A stretch of 64,000 nt of DNA. Source: Paludisphaera borealis. GTDB lineage: Bacteria; Planctomycetota; Planctomycetia; Isosphaerales; Isosphaeraceae. How positions within the stretch are numbered: the stretch's first letter is position 1; each line of letters opens with the position of its first letter. The position numbers and the translations under genes were made by a program. The stretch lies in NCBI RefSeq assembly GCF_001956985.1, contig NZ_CP019082.1, positions 5,022,001 to 5,086,000 of the forward strand, read 5' to 3'. The notes below the pieces were generated by a model. It worked only from the letters and a program-made list of their open reading frames with translations, searched no databases and was not told the DNA's origin. Below, in pieces: positions 34,748 through 43,167 of the stretch.

Positions 34748-37246
34748 ATGAACCGGACGATCCTCAGCCTGTTGTTGTCGATGGTTCTGGCCCAGGGCTG
34801 GACGACGACCCGCGCCGACTCCCCCGAGGGGGCGTCGGAGAACTTCTTCGAACTTCGCGTGCGGCCGGTGATCGCCGGCCAATGCGTGAAATGCCACGGC
34901 CAGAAGAAGGCTAGCGGCGGCCTCCGCGTCGATTCGCGGCAGGCTCTGCTCGACGGGGGCGAGAGCGGCCCGGCCGTCGTCCCGGGCGACCCGGACGGCG
35001 GCTCGCTGCTCCGGGCGATCCGCCACGCCGATGAAGATCTCAAGATGCCCCCCTCCGGGCCCTTGCCCCGTGCCGTCCAGGACGACCTGGCCGCCTGGAT
35101 CGCCGCCGGCGCGCCCTGGCCCGAGTCCGCCGCGTCCCGGCCGATCGAGGGTCAGGCCCACTGGGCCTTCGAGCCGCTCCGGCCCATCACGCCCCCCGAG
35201 GACCCGACCGGCTGGGCCTCCTCCCCGATCGATCGGCTTGTCGCCGCGGGGTGCCGAGCCCAGGGCGTTCACCCCGTCGCGCGGGCTGACCGTCGCACGT
35301 TGATTCGGCGGGCGTCCTTCGATCTGATCGGCCTGCCGCCCGAGCCCGAACGGGTCGAGGCGTTCGCGGCCGACGAGCGTCCCGACGCCTACGAGCGCCT
35401 GGTCGACGAGCTGCTCGCCTCGCCCCACTACGGCGAGCGCTGGGGCCGCGACTGGCTCGACCTCGCCCGATACGCCGACACCGCCGGCGACAATTCCGAC
35501 TACCCGATCCGCGAGGCGTACCTCTACCGGGACTACGTGATCGACGCCTTCAACGCCGACGTCCCGTACGATCGCTTCCTCCACGAGCAGCTCGCCGGCG
35601 ACGTATTGGCCGCCGACGGCCCTCCCGACGACTACGCCCGCCGCGTGATCGCCACCGGGTTCCTCGCCCAGTCCAAGCGGTTCGGCACGGTGAAACTCGA
35701 AGACCCCCACCAGATCATCGAGGACACTCTGAACACGACCGGCCAGGTCGTGTTGGGCCTGTCGCTGCGGTGCGCCCGGTGCCACGACCACAAGTACGAC
35801 CCGATCACGGCCCGCGACTACTACGCCCTGTACGGCTTCTTCGCCGGCACCAAGTATCCGTTCGCCGGATCGGAAGAGGACCACAAGCCGAGCGAGTTCG
35901 CGCCCCTGGTCGCGCCCGACCAGTTGCAGGACTACAAGAAGCAGTATGGCGAAGAGCTCGCCCGGCTCCAGGCTCGCCTCGACGAGGCCGAATCCCGCGG
36001 CGAGGCTGCGACGAAGGTGCGCGATCTGGCCCTGACGGCCGCCGTGTCCGAGTTCGTCGCCGGTGCCGCCGGGCCGACCGATCGAGCTGTCGCAGCCAGA
36101 GAGGCCGAGGCGGCGAAGGCCGAACTGGCGAAGGCCGCCCGCCGGCGCGAAAGCCAGCTCCAACGACTTCAAGCTGAGATCAAGCGGCTGGAGCAGGGGG
36201 GCCCGACGGCCCTGGCCCCGCGTGCCTACGCCGTCCGCGACGGCGGGCCGACCAACGTGAAGTTGCAGATCGGCGGCGATCCCCAGAAGCTCGGCGACCT
36301 GGTTCCTCGGGGCGTTCCGAAGGTGTTCGATCCGGCCGGGACCATCGACCTGCCCCCGACCGGGAGCGGCCGGCCCGCGCTGGCGCGCTGGCTGACCGAG
36401 GGCCGGCCCCGCCCTCTGGTCGCGCGGGTGATGGTCAACCGGATCTGGCAGCATCATTTCGGCAAGGCGATCGTTCCGACGCCCTCGGACTTCGGGCTTC
36501 GCGGCACCCCGCCGACCCACCCCGAACTGCTGGATTGGCTGGCCGCCGACTTCGTGGCGTCGGGCTGGTCGATCAAGGCGATGCACCGGCGGATCATGCT
36601 GTCGGAGACATACCGACTCGCCTCGAAGCACGACTCGGAGAACGCGGCGATCGACACCGGCAACGCCTGGTACTGGCGGTTCGACCGCCGGCCGCTCGAC
36701 GCCGAGGCCCTGCGCGACGGCCTGCTCGCCCTGGGAGGCAACCTCCGGATCGACCGGCCGGGGCCCCATCCGTTCCCGGCCGAGGGGACCTGGGCCTTCT
36801 CCGCCCACCACCAGTTCAAGGCGGTCTATCCCTCAGAGCACCGGAGTATTTACCTGATGGTGCAGCGGCTTCACCCGCACCCGTATCTCGCCCTCTTCAA
36901 CGGGCCCGACACGAGCGTGACGACAGCCGTGCGGGATCGCTCCACGGTGTCGCTGCAGGCGCTCTACATGGTGAACAACCCGTTCGTGCACGACCAGGCG
37001 CGGCGGTTCGCCGGGCGCTTGCTCGCGGCCGAATCCGACGCTTCGGCCCGTCTCCGCCTGGCCTACTCTCAGGCGTTCGGCAGGCCGCCGACGGGTGCCG
37101 AACGCGACCGGGCGGAGGCGTTTTTGCGCGATTACGAGCGGAGCCTCGCCGACGAGGGCCTGCCCACCGATCGCCGCGAGGGGGAAGCCTGGGCCGGTCT
37201 GACCCGGGCCCTGCTCGCCTCGAACGAGTTCCTCTACGTCGATTGA
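34748..37246 (+). CDS. PSCyt1-DUF1549-DUF1553 secreted cytochrome protein
   Basis: An 832-residue exported protein. A signal peptide (ILSLLLSMVLAQG) is followed by a cytochrome c-type heme site CVKCHGQKK near residue 45 (PSCyt1). The DUF1549 domain follows with DWLDLARYADTAGDN and CARCHDHKYDPI, and the C-terminal DUF1553 domain includes ARVMVNRIWQHHFGKAIV and ADFGLRGTPPTHPELLDWLA-like sequence (here with SDFG). A coiled-coil-like, Ala/Glu/Lys-rich segment lies in the middle (about residues 395-485). These planctomycete proteins nearly always pair with DUF1501 partners, and one lies on each side. The likely role is heme-dependent electron transfer or oxidation coupled to periplasmic polysaccharide degradation. 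GGAGG precedes the ATG. Confidence 0.93.
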   Translation: MNRTILSLLLSMVLAQGWTTTRADSPEGASENFFELRVRPVIAGQCVKCHGQKKASGGLRVDSRQALLDGGESGPAVVPGDPDGGSLLRAIRHADEDLKMPPSGPLPRAVQDDLAAWIAAGAPWPESAASRPIEGQAHWAFEPLRPITPPEDPTGWASSPIDRLVAAGCRAQGVHPVARADRRTLIRRASFDLIGLPPEPERVEAFAADERPDAYERLVDELLASPHYGERWGRDWLDLARYADTAGDNSDYPIREAYLYRDYVIDAFNADVPYDRFLHEQLAGDVLAADGPPDDYARRVIATGFLAQSKRFGTVKLEDPHQIIEDTLNTTGQVVLGLSLRCARCHDHKYDPITARDYYALYGFFAGTKYPFAGSEEDHKPSEFAPLVAPDQLQDYKKQYGEELARLQARLDEAESRGEAATKVRDLALTAAVSEFVAGAAGPTDRAVAAREAEAAKAELAKAARRRESQLQRLQAEIKRLEQGGPTALAPRAYAVRDGGPTNVKLQIGGDPQKLGDLVPRGVPKVFDPAGTIDLPPTGSGRPALARWLTEGRPRPLVARVMVNRIWQHHFGKAIVPTPSDFGLRGTPPTHPELLDWLAADFVASGWSIKAMHRRIMLSETYRLASKHDSENAAIDTGNAWYWRFDRRPLDAEALRDGLLALGGNLRIDRPGPHPFPAEGTWAFSAHHQFKAVYPSEHRSIYLMVQRLHPHPYLALFNGPDTSVTTAVRDRSTVSLQALYMVNNPFVHDQARRFAGRLLAAESDASARLRLAYSQAFGRPPTGAERDRAEAFLRDYERSLADEGLPTDRREGEAWAGLTRALLASNEFLYVD

Positions 37247-37270
37247 CCGACGATCTCCGAGGGTCGAAAC

Positions 37271-38638
37271 ATGACGGATGGATCGCTGAATCGCCGCACG
37301 TTGCTCCGCCGAGGTTCGGCGCTGGCGGCGGCCGGGGGGCTGGGGCTCCATCGCCGGCTCTCGATCGCCGCCGCGGCGAGCGCGGGCCACCCGCTGGCGC
37401 CGCTCCCGGGCCACTTCCCGGCGAAGGCGAAGCATATGATCGTCTTCTTCATGACGGGCGGGCTCTCGCATCTCGACACGTTCGACTACAAGCCGAAGCT
37501 CCAGCGCGACCATGACAAGACGGTCGGCAAGAACAAGGTGCTGGCCTCGCCCTACCGGTTCCGCCCGCGCGGCGAGTCCGGGAAGATGGTGAGCGAATTG
37601 TTCGAGCACGTCGGCGGGGTCGTCGACGAGTTTTGCTTCCTGCACACCGTTCACGGCGACTCGGCCGGGCACTCGGCGGCGACCCTGGGCATGCACACCG
37701 GCTCGGTGACGATCCCGCTGCCGAGCCTCGGCTCGTGGATCAGCTACGGCCTGGGAACGCTCAACACCAACCTGCCGTCGTTCGTCGTGCTCGCGGCCAA
37801 GGAGCCGTACAACGGCTTTCAGGTCTGGGACGCGAACTTCCTGCCCGGCTATCACAAGGGCGTGCGGGTCGTCCCCGGCCCCGACCCGTTGCCCGACGTG
37901 AGGAGCCCCGTGCCTTCGGTCTCGCGGCGCGATCTGGAAGCGCGGATGCTTCGCGATCTGAACCAGGCCCACCTGTCGGCCCACGACGCCGACCAGCTCC
38001 TCGCGTCGCGGATGACGACCTTCGACACCGCCTACGGCCTGATGCGCGAGGCCCCCGAGGCGTTCGACCTCGGCCGCGAATCGCGCCCGACGCTCGATCT
38101 CTACGGCGCGTCGGCCGACGCCCCCAGCTCGTTCGCCGCTCAGTGCCTGACCGCCCGCCGGCTGATCGAACGGGGCGTGCGGGTGGTCGAGCTGTTCGAC
38201 GTCGGCTCGAATACGAACTGGGACAGCCACAATAACATCGACGACCATGTCTCTCTGGCGCGCAACGTCGACCAGCCGATCGCCGCGCTGGTCGCCGACC
38301 TGAAGCAACGGGGACTGTTCGACGAGACGCTCATCGTCGGCTGCTCGGAGTTCGGCCGCACCCCCTGGCAGGACCTGACCCCGCGCGGCCGGGGACATCA
38401 CAGCCGCTGCTTCACCTGCTTCCTGGCCGGCGGAGGCGTGAAAGGCGGCTTCAGCTTCGGCGTCTCCGACGAGTACGGCGACGCCCCGGCCGAGGACCCC
38501 GTCCACGTCCACGACTTCCACGCCACGATCCTCCACCTGATGGGCCTTGACCACACGCGCCTGACTTACCGCTATTCGGGCCGCGACTTCCGCCTGACCG
38601 ACGTTCACGGGAACGTCATGAAGCAGGTAATCGCATGA
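37271..38638 (+). CDS. DUF1501 family secreted protein (second copy)
   Basis: A 455-residue DUF1501 protein, divergent from the other two in the window. The N-terminal NRRTLLRRGSALAAAGGLG is a Tat-type signal. The first block reads FFMTGGLSHLDTFDYKPKL, and the second GCSEFGRTPWQ near residue 358; GRGHHSRCFTCFLAGGG follows. It starts 24 bp after the cytochrome gene and its stop codon overlaps the next start by 4 bp (ATGA), so the genes should be co-transcribed. This subtype usually forms the partner of the PSCyt1/DUF1553 protein just upstream. Catalytic function remains unproven. Confidence 0.92.
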   Translation: MTDGSLNRRTLLRRGSALAAAGGLGLHRRLSIAAAASAGHPLAPLPGHFPAKAKHMIVFFMTGGLSHLDTFDYKPKLQRDHDKTVGKNKVLASPYRFRPRGESGKMVSELFEHVGGVVDEFCFLHTVHGDSAGHSAATLGMHTGSVTIPLPSLGSWISYGLGTLNTNLPSFVVLAAKEPYNGFQVWDANFLPGYHKGVRVVPGPDPLPDVRSPVPSVSRRDLEARMLRDLNQAHLSAHDADQLLASRMTTFDTAYGLMREAPEAFDLGRESRPTLDLYGASADAPSSFAAQCLTARRLIERGVRVVELFDVGSNTNWDSHNNIDDHVSLARNVDQPIAALVADLKQRGLFDETLIVGCSEFGRTPWQDLTPRGRGHHSRCFTCFLAGGGVKGGFSFGVSDEYGDAPAEDPVHVHDFHATILHLMGLDHTRLTYRYSGRDFRLTDVHGNVMKQVIA

Positions 38639-39483
38639 CCGGGCCGGATCGATTGCGAATGGCGCTCGTCTTCGCCGCGACCGTCCTGGCCTTTGCGCCC
38701 GGCGGTCTCCGAGGCGACGAGCCGCCGGGCGAGGCGGCGCGGCCGGACAGGGTCGTACGCCTGTTCAACGGCAAGGACCTGACCGGGCTCACCACCTGGC
38801 TCAAAGACACGAAGCGGGACGACCCGCGCAGGGTCTTCCGCGTGACCGACGGCCTGCTCCATATCACCGGCGACGGATTCGGCTACCTGGCCACCGAGAA
38901 GGCGTACCGGGATTACCGCGTGGTCGTCGAATACAAGTGGGGCTCGCGGACGGACGACGACGGCGCTTCCGTTCGCAACTCGGGCCTGCTCCTGCACGCG
39001 ACTGGACCCGACGGCGGCGCCGGCGGGACGTGGATGGCGTCGATCGAGTGCCAGCTCGCCCAGGGGTGCGTCGGCGACTTGATCGTCATCCCTGGCCTGG
39101 ATTCGGCGGGCGGACCGATCCCCGTGCGACTCACCAGCGACGTCGTTCTCGGTCCCGATAACCGCCCGCGCTGGAAGGACGGCGGCGCCCCGCGGACCTT
39201 CACCCACGGCCAGCTCTGGTGGTCGAAGCACGATCCGGAGTTCCGCGAGCTGCTCGACACGCGCGGCAAGGACGACGTGGAGAGCCCGCCGGGCGAGTGG
39301 ACCAAGGTCGAATCCGAATGCGTCGGGGGCCGGATCACCGTCCGTGTCAACGGCGTCGTGGTCAACCGAGCCTACGACGCCTCCCCCGCGGCCGGCAAGA
39401 TCCTGCTCCAATCCGAGGGTTTCGAGCTGTTCGTGCGCACGTTTGAACTCCACGCCGTCGAACCGGGAAAGGGCCCGTCATGA
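38635..39483 (+). CDS. DUF1080 (3-keto-disaccharide hydrolase-type) secreted protein
   Basis: A 282-residue DUF1080 protein with a signal peptide (ALVFAATVLAFAPGGLRG). Conserved features include LFNGKDLTGLTTWLKDT near residue 42, RDYRVVVEYKWGSR with RNSGLLLHATGPDG near residue 120, and the closing VNRAYDASPAAGKILLQSEG. The fold is a concanavalin-like beta-sandwich. Family members hydrolyse 3-keto-glycosides made by Gfo/Idh/MocA oxidoreductases. It overlaps both neighbours by 4 bp, the downstream one being such an oxidoreductase, which strongly supports a coupled pathway. It should act in the periplasm. Confidence 0.93.
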   Translation: MTGPDRLRMALVFAATVLAFAPGGLRGDEPPGEAARPDRVVRLFNGKDLTGLTTWLKDTKRDDPRRVFRVTDGLLHITGDGFGYLATEKAYRDYRVVVEYKWGSRTDDDGASVRNSGLLLHATGPDGGAGGTWMASIECQLAQGCVGDLIVIPGLDSAGGPIPVRLTSDVVLGPDNRPRWKDGGAPRTFTHGQLWWSKHDPEFRELLDTRGKDDVESPPGEWTKVESECVGGRITVRVNGVVVNRAYDASPAAGKILLQSEGFELFVRTFELHAVEPGKGPS

Positions 39484-40757
39484 CGCCGAGACGCTCCCGT
39501 CGGGAATTCTTCCAGGCCGCCGCCGTCGCCGGGACGTTGGGAGCGATGCCGAACGCGCACGCGGCGGGCAACGACGTCATTCGAGTCGGCCTGGTCGGCT
39601 GCGGCGACCGCGGCACGGGGGCGGCCTCGCAGGCGCTCGCCGCCGACTCCGGCGCACGGCTCGTCGGCATGGCCGACGCCTTTCAGGACCGGCTGGACGC
39701 GAGCCTGGAGCTGCTGAAGGCCGACGAGAAGATCGGCGGCCGGGTCGACGTCCGGCCCGAGAAGCGGTTCGTCGGCTTCGACGCGTACAAGCGGCTCCTG
39801 GAGAGCGGCGTCGATCTGATCCTGCTTTGCACGCCGCCGCATTTCCGACCTCAGCACCTACGAGCGGCGGTGGACGCCGGAGTCCACGTTTTCGCCGAGA
39901 AGCCCGTGGCCGTCGACGCCCCCGGCGTCCGCTCGGTGCTGGAGACCTGCGAGCGGGCGAAGGCCAAGCGACTCTCGGTCGTCTCCGGCCTCTGCCTTCG
40001 GTACGACGACGGCTTTCGCGAGACGGTCCGGCGCATCCACGACGGAGCCATCGGCGAAGTGGTCACGCTGCTGGCCAACGACTATCGGAGCGGCCGTTGG
40101 AGCAAGCCGAAGCAGCCCGGCTGGACCGAGATGTATTATCAAATGAAGAATTGGTACAACTTCACCTGGCTTTCGGGCGACTTCAACGTCGAGCAGCACG
40201 TCCACTACCTCGACGTCTGCGCCTGGGCGATGAAGAACCAGTATCCCGTCTCGGCCGTCGGCATGGGAGGGCGCCAGGCGCTCACCGGTCCCGAGTACGG
40301 CCAGATCTACGACCATTTCTCGGTCACCTACCAGTACGCCGACGGCGCGGTACTCATCAGCAATTGCCGGCAGCAGCCGGGTTGCAAGAACGACATGAGC
40401 GCCCGGGCGATCGGGACTCGCGGGCGCGCCGATTTCGCCGAGCGCCGCAAGGGCATGAGAATCCGGTCGGAGGGGGGGGAGTGGGTCTTCGAAGGGCCGA
40501 CGAACGCAATGTACCAGACCGAACACGACGTGCTGTTCGCCAGCGTCCGCGACGGCCGTCCCGTGAACAACGGCGAGTACATGGCCAGGAGCACCCTGCT
40601 GGCGATCATGGGCCGCATGGCCGCCTACACCGGCCAGGAAGTTACCTGGGAGATGGCCCTGAATTCCCGGGAAGACCTCAGCCCGACGCGGTACGATTGG
40701 GACGTCGCGCCCCCTGTCTGCCGGATCGCCGTCCCGGGGCAGACCCCCTTCGTTTGA
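39480..40757 (+). CDS. Gfo/Idh/MocA-family oxidoreductase with Tat signal
   Basis: A 425-residue oxidoreductase. A Tat-type signal (RRSRREFFQAAAVAG) precedes the Rossmann motif VGLVGCGDRGTGAAS; the conserved catalytic Lys is in VFAEKPVAVDAPGV near residue 140. The C-terminal domain contains WYNFTWLSGDFNVEQHVHYLD, a typical block of the glycosyl-modifying subgroup. These enzymes oxidise sugar hydroxyls using tightly bound NAD(P). The gene overlaps the DUF1080 gene by 4 bp and is followed by a TIM-barrel isomerase/epimerase gene 37 bp later. The expected role is oxidation of a glycoside at C3 so that DUF1080 can cleave it; the actual substrate is unknown. Confidence 0.94.
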   Translation: MTPRRSRREFFQAAAVAGTLGAMPNAHAAGNDVIRVGLVGCGDRGTGAASQALAADSGARLVGMADAFQDRLDASLELLKADEKIGGRVDVRPEKRFVGFDAYKRLLESGVDLILLCTPPHFRPQHLRAAVDAGVHVFAEKPVAVDAPGVRSVLETCERAKAKRLSVVSGLCLRYDDGFRETVRRIHDGAIGEVVTLLANDYRSGRWSKPKQPGWTEMYYQMKNWYNFTWLSGDFNVEQHVHYLDVCAWAMKNQYPVSAVGMGGRQALTGPEYGQIYDHFSVTYQYADGAVLISNCRQQPGCKNDMSARAIGTRGRADFAERRKGMRIRSEGGEWVFEGPTNAMYQTEHDVLFASVRDGRPVNNGEYMARSTLLAIMGRMAAYTGQEVTWEMALNSREDLSPTRYDWDVAPPVCRIAVPGQTPFV

Positions 40758-40794
40758 GGGAACGACGCCCGTTTGGAACGCAACTGGAGGCGAT

Positions 40795-41763
40795 GTGGTG
40801 ACGCTCAATCCCAGAATCCGCCTTCATTCTCTCGACCGCCGCGCCTGGCTACGGATCGCGGCCGCCGGGGTCGTGGCGGGGGCTGTCCGGACGGCCGGCG
40901 CCAAGGAGGACGGCTCGAAGTCCCCTGCCGATCGGGGCCGGCCGACCCGGTTTCAGATCGCCTGCATGACCCTGCCGTACGCGCGGTTCCCGCTCCAGCG
41001 GGCGCTCGGCGGGATCCAGGGGGCGGGCTATCGATACGTCGCCTGGGGCACGACGCACCAGGAGGCCGGCGGGGAAGCGCCGATCCTCGCCGCCGATGCA
41101 CCGCCAGGCCGGGCGAAGGAGCTGGGACGGCGGTGCCGCGACATGGGCCTGGAGCCGCTGATGATGTTCTCGGAGGTCTATCCCGAGGCGACCGACGGCG
41201 AGGACGTCTTGAAGGCCCGCATCCTCCAGGCGGAGGCGGGGGGCGTGCCTCAGGTGCTCACCTTCGGCCATACCAGGGGGGGCAACCGCCGGCTCTGGGT
41301 CGAGCGGTTCCGCCGGCTCGGCCCGATCGCGCGCGACCACGGGGTGACGATCGTCGTCAAGCAGCACGGCGGCGAGACGGGCACCGGGGCCGCCTGCGCC
41401 GAGATCGTTCGCGAGGTGGCCGACCCAGGCGTTCGGGTCAACTACGACGCCGGCAACGTGATGGATTACCTGGACGTCGATCCGATCCCCGACCTCCGCG
41501 CCTGCGCCGGGGAGGTCCGGAGCTTTTGCATCAAGGACCACCGGAACTTCCCGAAGGATCAGGACTGCGGCCCCGGCTTCGGCGAGATCGACCATTACAA
41601 GCTGCTGTCGCTCGTGGCCTTCACCGGTCGCGACCTACCCTTGTGCTGCGAAAACATCTCCGCTCCGCTGATCCGTCCTCCTTCGGACCCTGAAGGCGTC
41701 GACGCCCTGGCTCGCCGGGCCCGCGAGTTCCTGGAAGTGGTGATCCAGGGACTCCAGGCCTGA
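40795..41763 (+). CDS. Secreted sugar isomerase/epimerase (xylose-isomerase-like TIM barrel)
   Basis: A 322-residue protein with a twin-arginine-like N-terminus (LDRRAWLRIAAAGVVAG) and a xylose-isomerase-like TIM barrel. Metal- and substrate-site motifs include IVVKQHGGETG near residue 185, VNYDAGNVMDY near residue 220, and FCIKDHRNF with GFGEIDHYKL near residue 260. The start is either ATG at 40795 or GTG at 40798; GGAGG is better spaced for the GTG. It follows the Gfo/Idh gene on the same strand. It may interconvert or dehydrate the keto-sugars released by the preceding enzymes. The gene ends 16 bp before the convergent enolase-family gene. Confidence 0.9.
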   Translation: MVTLNPRIRLHSLDRRAWLRIAAAGVVAGAVRTAGAKEDGSKSPADRGRPTRFQIACMTLPYARFPLQRALGGIQGAGYRYVAWGTTHQEAGGEAPILAADAPPGRAKELGRRCRDMGLEPLMMFSEVYPEATDGEDVLKARILQAEAGGVPQVLTFGHTRGGNRRLWVERFRRLGPIARDHGVTIVVKQHGGETGTGAACAEIVREVADPGVRVNYDAGNVMDYLDVDPIPDLRACAGEVRSFCIKDHRNFPKDQDCGPGFGEIDHYKLLSLVAFTGRDLPLCCENISAPLIRPPSDPEGVDALARRAREFLEVVIQGLQA

Positions 41764-41779
41764 TCGGCGAGGCGCGGGC

Positions 41780-42913
41780 TCAGCGGAACGTGACCCGCTC
41801 CGGGCAGAACCGCTTCAGTTTTTCGGGATCGATCGTGATGCCGAGGCCGGGGCCCGACGGGATCGTCAGCTTGCCCTCGGCGTCGAGGCGGAACGGCTCG
41901 GTCGTCAGCTCGTCCATATAAGCGGACGGCGTCAGGTACTCGACGTAGCGGGCGACCGGGATCGCCGCCGAGAACTGGAGGTCGGCCGCCAGGCCCACCG
42001 CCGTGTTCCAGCCGTGCGGGACGACCTGCACGTTGTGATCGGCGGCGAGCCAGGCGATCCGCCGCGACTCGCTCAGGCCGCCGTTCTTCGTGCAGTCGGG
42101 CTGGAGGATGTCCACCGCCCGCCGCTCGATCCAGGGCCGGAACGACTGCCGGCGCGTCAGCACCTCGCCGCCGGCGATCGGCACCGGCGACGTGCGGGTC
42201 AGCTCGATGTACCCTTCGAGGTCGTCCGGCGGCAGCGGCTCCTCGAACCAGACGATTCCATAGTTTGCGAGCATCGCCGCCGTGTTCCGGGCCCAGTTCA
42301 CCCCGTGCGGCCAGAACTGCTCGCTGCCCCCGGCGTCGACCATCAGCTCCACGGAGTAGCCCACGGTCGCGCGGGCCGTCTTCACCAGCAGCTCGTCGAA
42401 CGCCCGATTCCGGCGTCCGAACGGCCGCCACCCGAGCTTGATCGACCGGAACCCGCGCCCGACGACCGCCTCAAGCTTCCGGCTCAGGGGTTCGGGCTCG
42501 TCGAAGAGGATCGAGCCGTAGGGCCGGATGCTCGTCCGATAGTCGCCTCCGAGCAGCCGGGAGATCGGCTGGCCGCAGGCCTTGCCCATCAGGTCCCAGA
42601 GGGCGATGTCGATCCCGCTGATCGCGTGCTCGACGGAGCCGCCGCGCCCCTGCCAGAAATTCGCCTGGCGGAGCGTTTCCGACACGCGCTCGGGCTCGAC
42701 GGCCGACTCGCCGCGCAGCAGCGGCCAGAGGAGTTCGACCGCTCCGGCCACGAGTCGGCCGGAGGTGAAGCAGCTCCCGTACCCTTCCAGTCCTTCGTCC
42801 GTCCGGAGCAACACCAGCGTGTGCAGGTTCTCCTGCGGCTCGTGCCCCTGTGGCCAGCCGCCGTCGACGGTGGCGCCGGTGAGCGGACAGACTTCGATCG
42901 ACGTGATCTTCAC
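41780..42913 (-). CDS. Mandelate racemase/muconate lactonizing (enolase superfamily) enzyme
   Basis: A 377-residue enolase-superfamily enzyme. The N-terminal capping domain has TLVLLRTDEGLEGYGSCF and GGSVEHAISGIDIALWDLMG. In the barrel, SIKLGWRPFG carries the Lys, LMVDAGGSEQ the first metal Asp, WFEEPLPPDD the Glu and IAGGEVLTRRQ the third metal residue. A late VVPHGWNTAVG could supply the general base His. This residue set fits sugar-acid dehydratases or racemases rather than muconate enzymes. The start is GTG at 42913 with GAGAGG upstream. It is convergent with the sugar gene cluster and divergent from the next DUF1501 gene. A role in aldonic or uronic acid breakdown is inferred. Confidence 0.92.
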   Translation of the reverse strand: MKITSIEVCPLTGATVDGGWPQGHEPQENLHTLVLLRTDEGLEGYGSCFTSGRLVAGAVELLWPLLRGESAVEPERVSETLRQANFWQGRGGSVEHAISGIDIALWDLMGKACGQPISRLLGGDYRTSIRPYGSILFDEPEPLSRKLEAVVGRGFRSIKLGWRPFGRRNRAFDELLVKTARATVGYSVELMVDAGGSEQFWPHGVNWARNTAAMLANYGIVWFEEPLPPDDLEGYIELTRTSPVPIAGGEVLTRRQSFRPWIERRAVDILQPDCTKNGGLSESRRIAWLAADHNVQVVPHGWNTAVGLAADLQFSAAIPVARYVEYLTPSAYMDELTTEPFRLDAEGKLTIPSGPGLGITIDPEKLKRFCPERVTFR

Positions 42914-43098
42914 GATGGCAAACCTCTCGCAGATCCGATGGCGCCCGTCGGGTAGTCGGTGATTTCCCGGGGCGTGGAAGCAATTCCTTCGGCCGGGTGA
43001 TCCCCGGGCCGGACGCATCGGTAAAGGATACGCAGAGAGGCGCGCCGTCGATACCCCCGAGCCGGGCGCGTGGCTTACCGTCCCGGATCGGCTCGGCC

Positions 43099-43127
43099 TT
43101 GACAAGCGGTCGACAGCCGAAGAAATT
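43099..43127 (+). promoter_or_regulatory. Possible promoter for third DUF1501 gene
   Basis: TTGACA at 43099-43104 is followed after 17 bases by GAAATT at 43122-43127, a good -35 with a weak -10. The octamer TTGACAAG recurs at 43126-43133, giving two copies 27 bp apart. They lie in the 254-bp divergent gap between the enolase-family and DUF1501 genes. They may be promoter elements or binding sites. Confidence 0.35.
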
Positions 43128-43167
43128 GACAAGGGTTGAATCAAGGCCAGGTGGAATGGAGCGCGCG

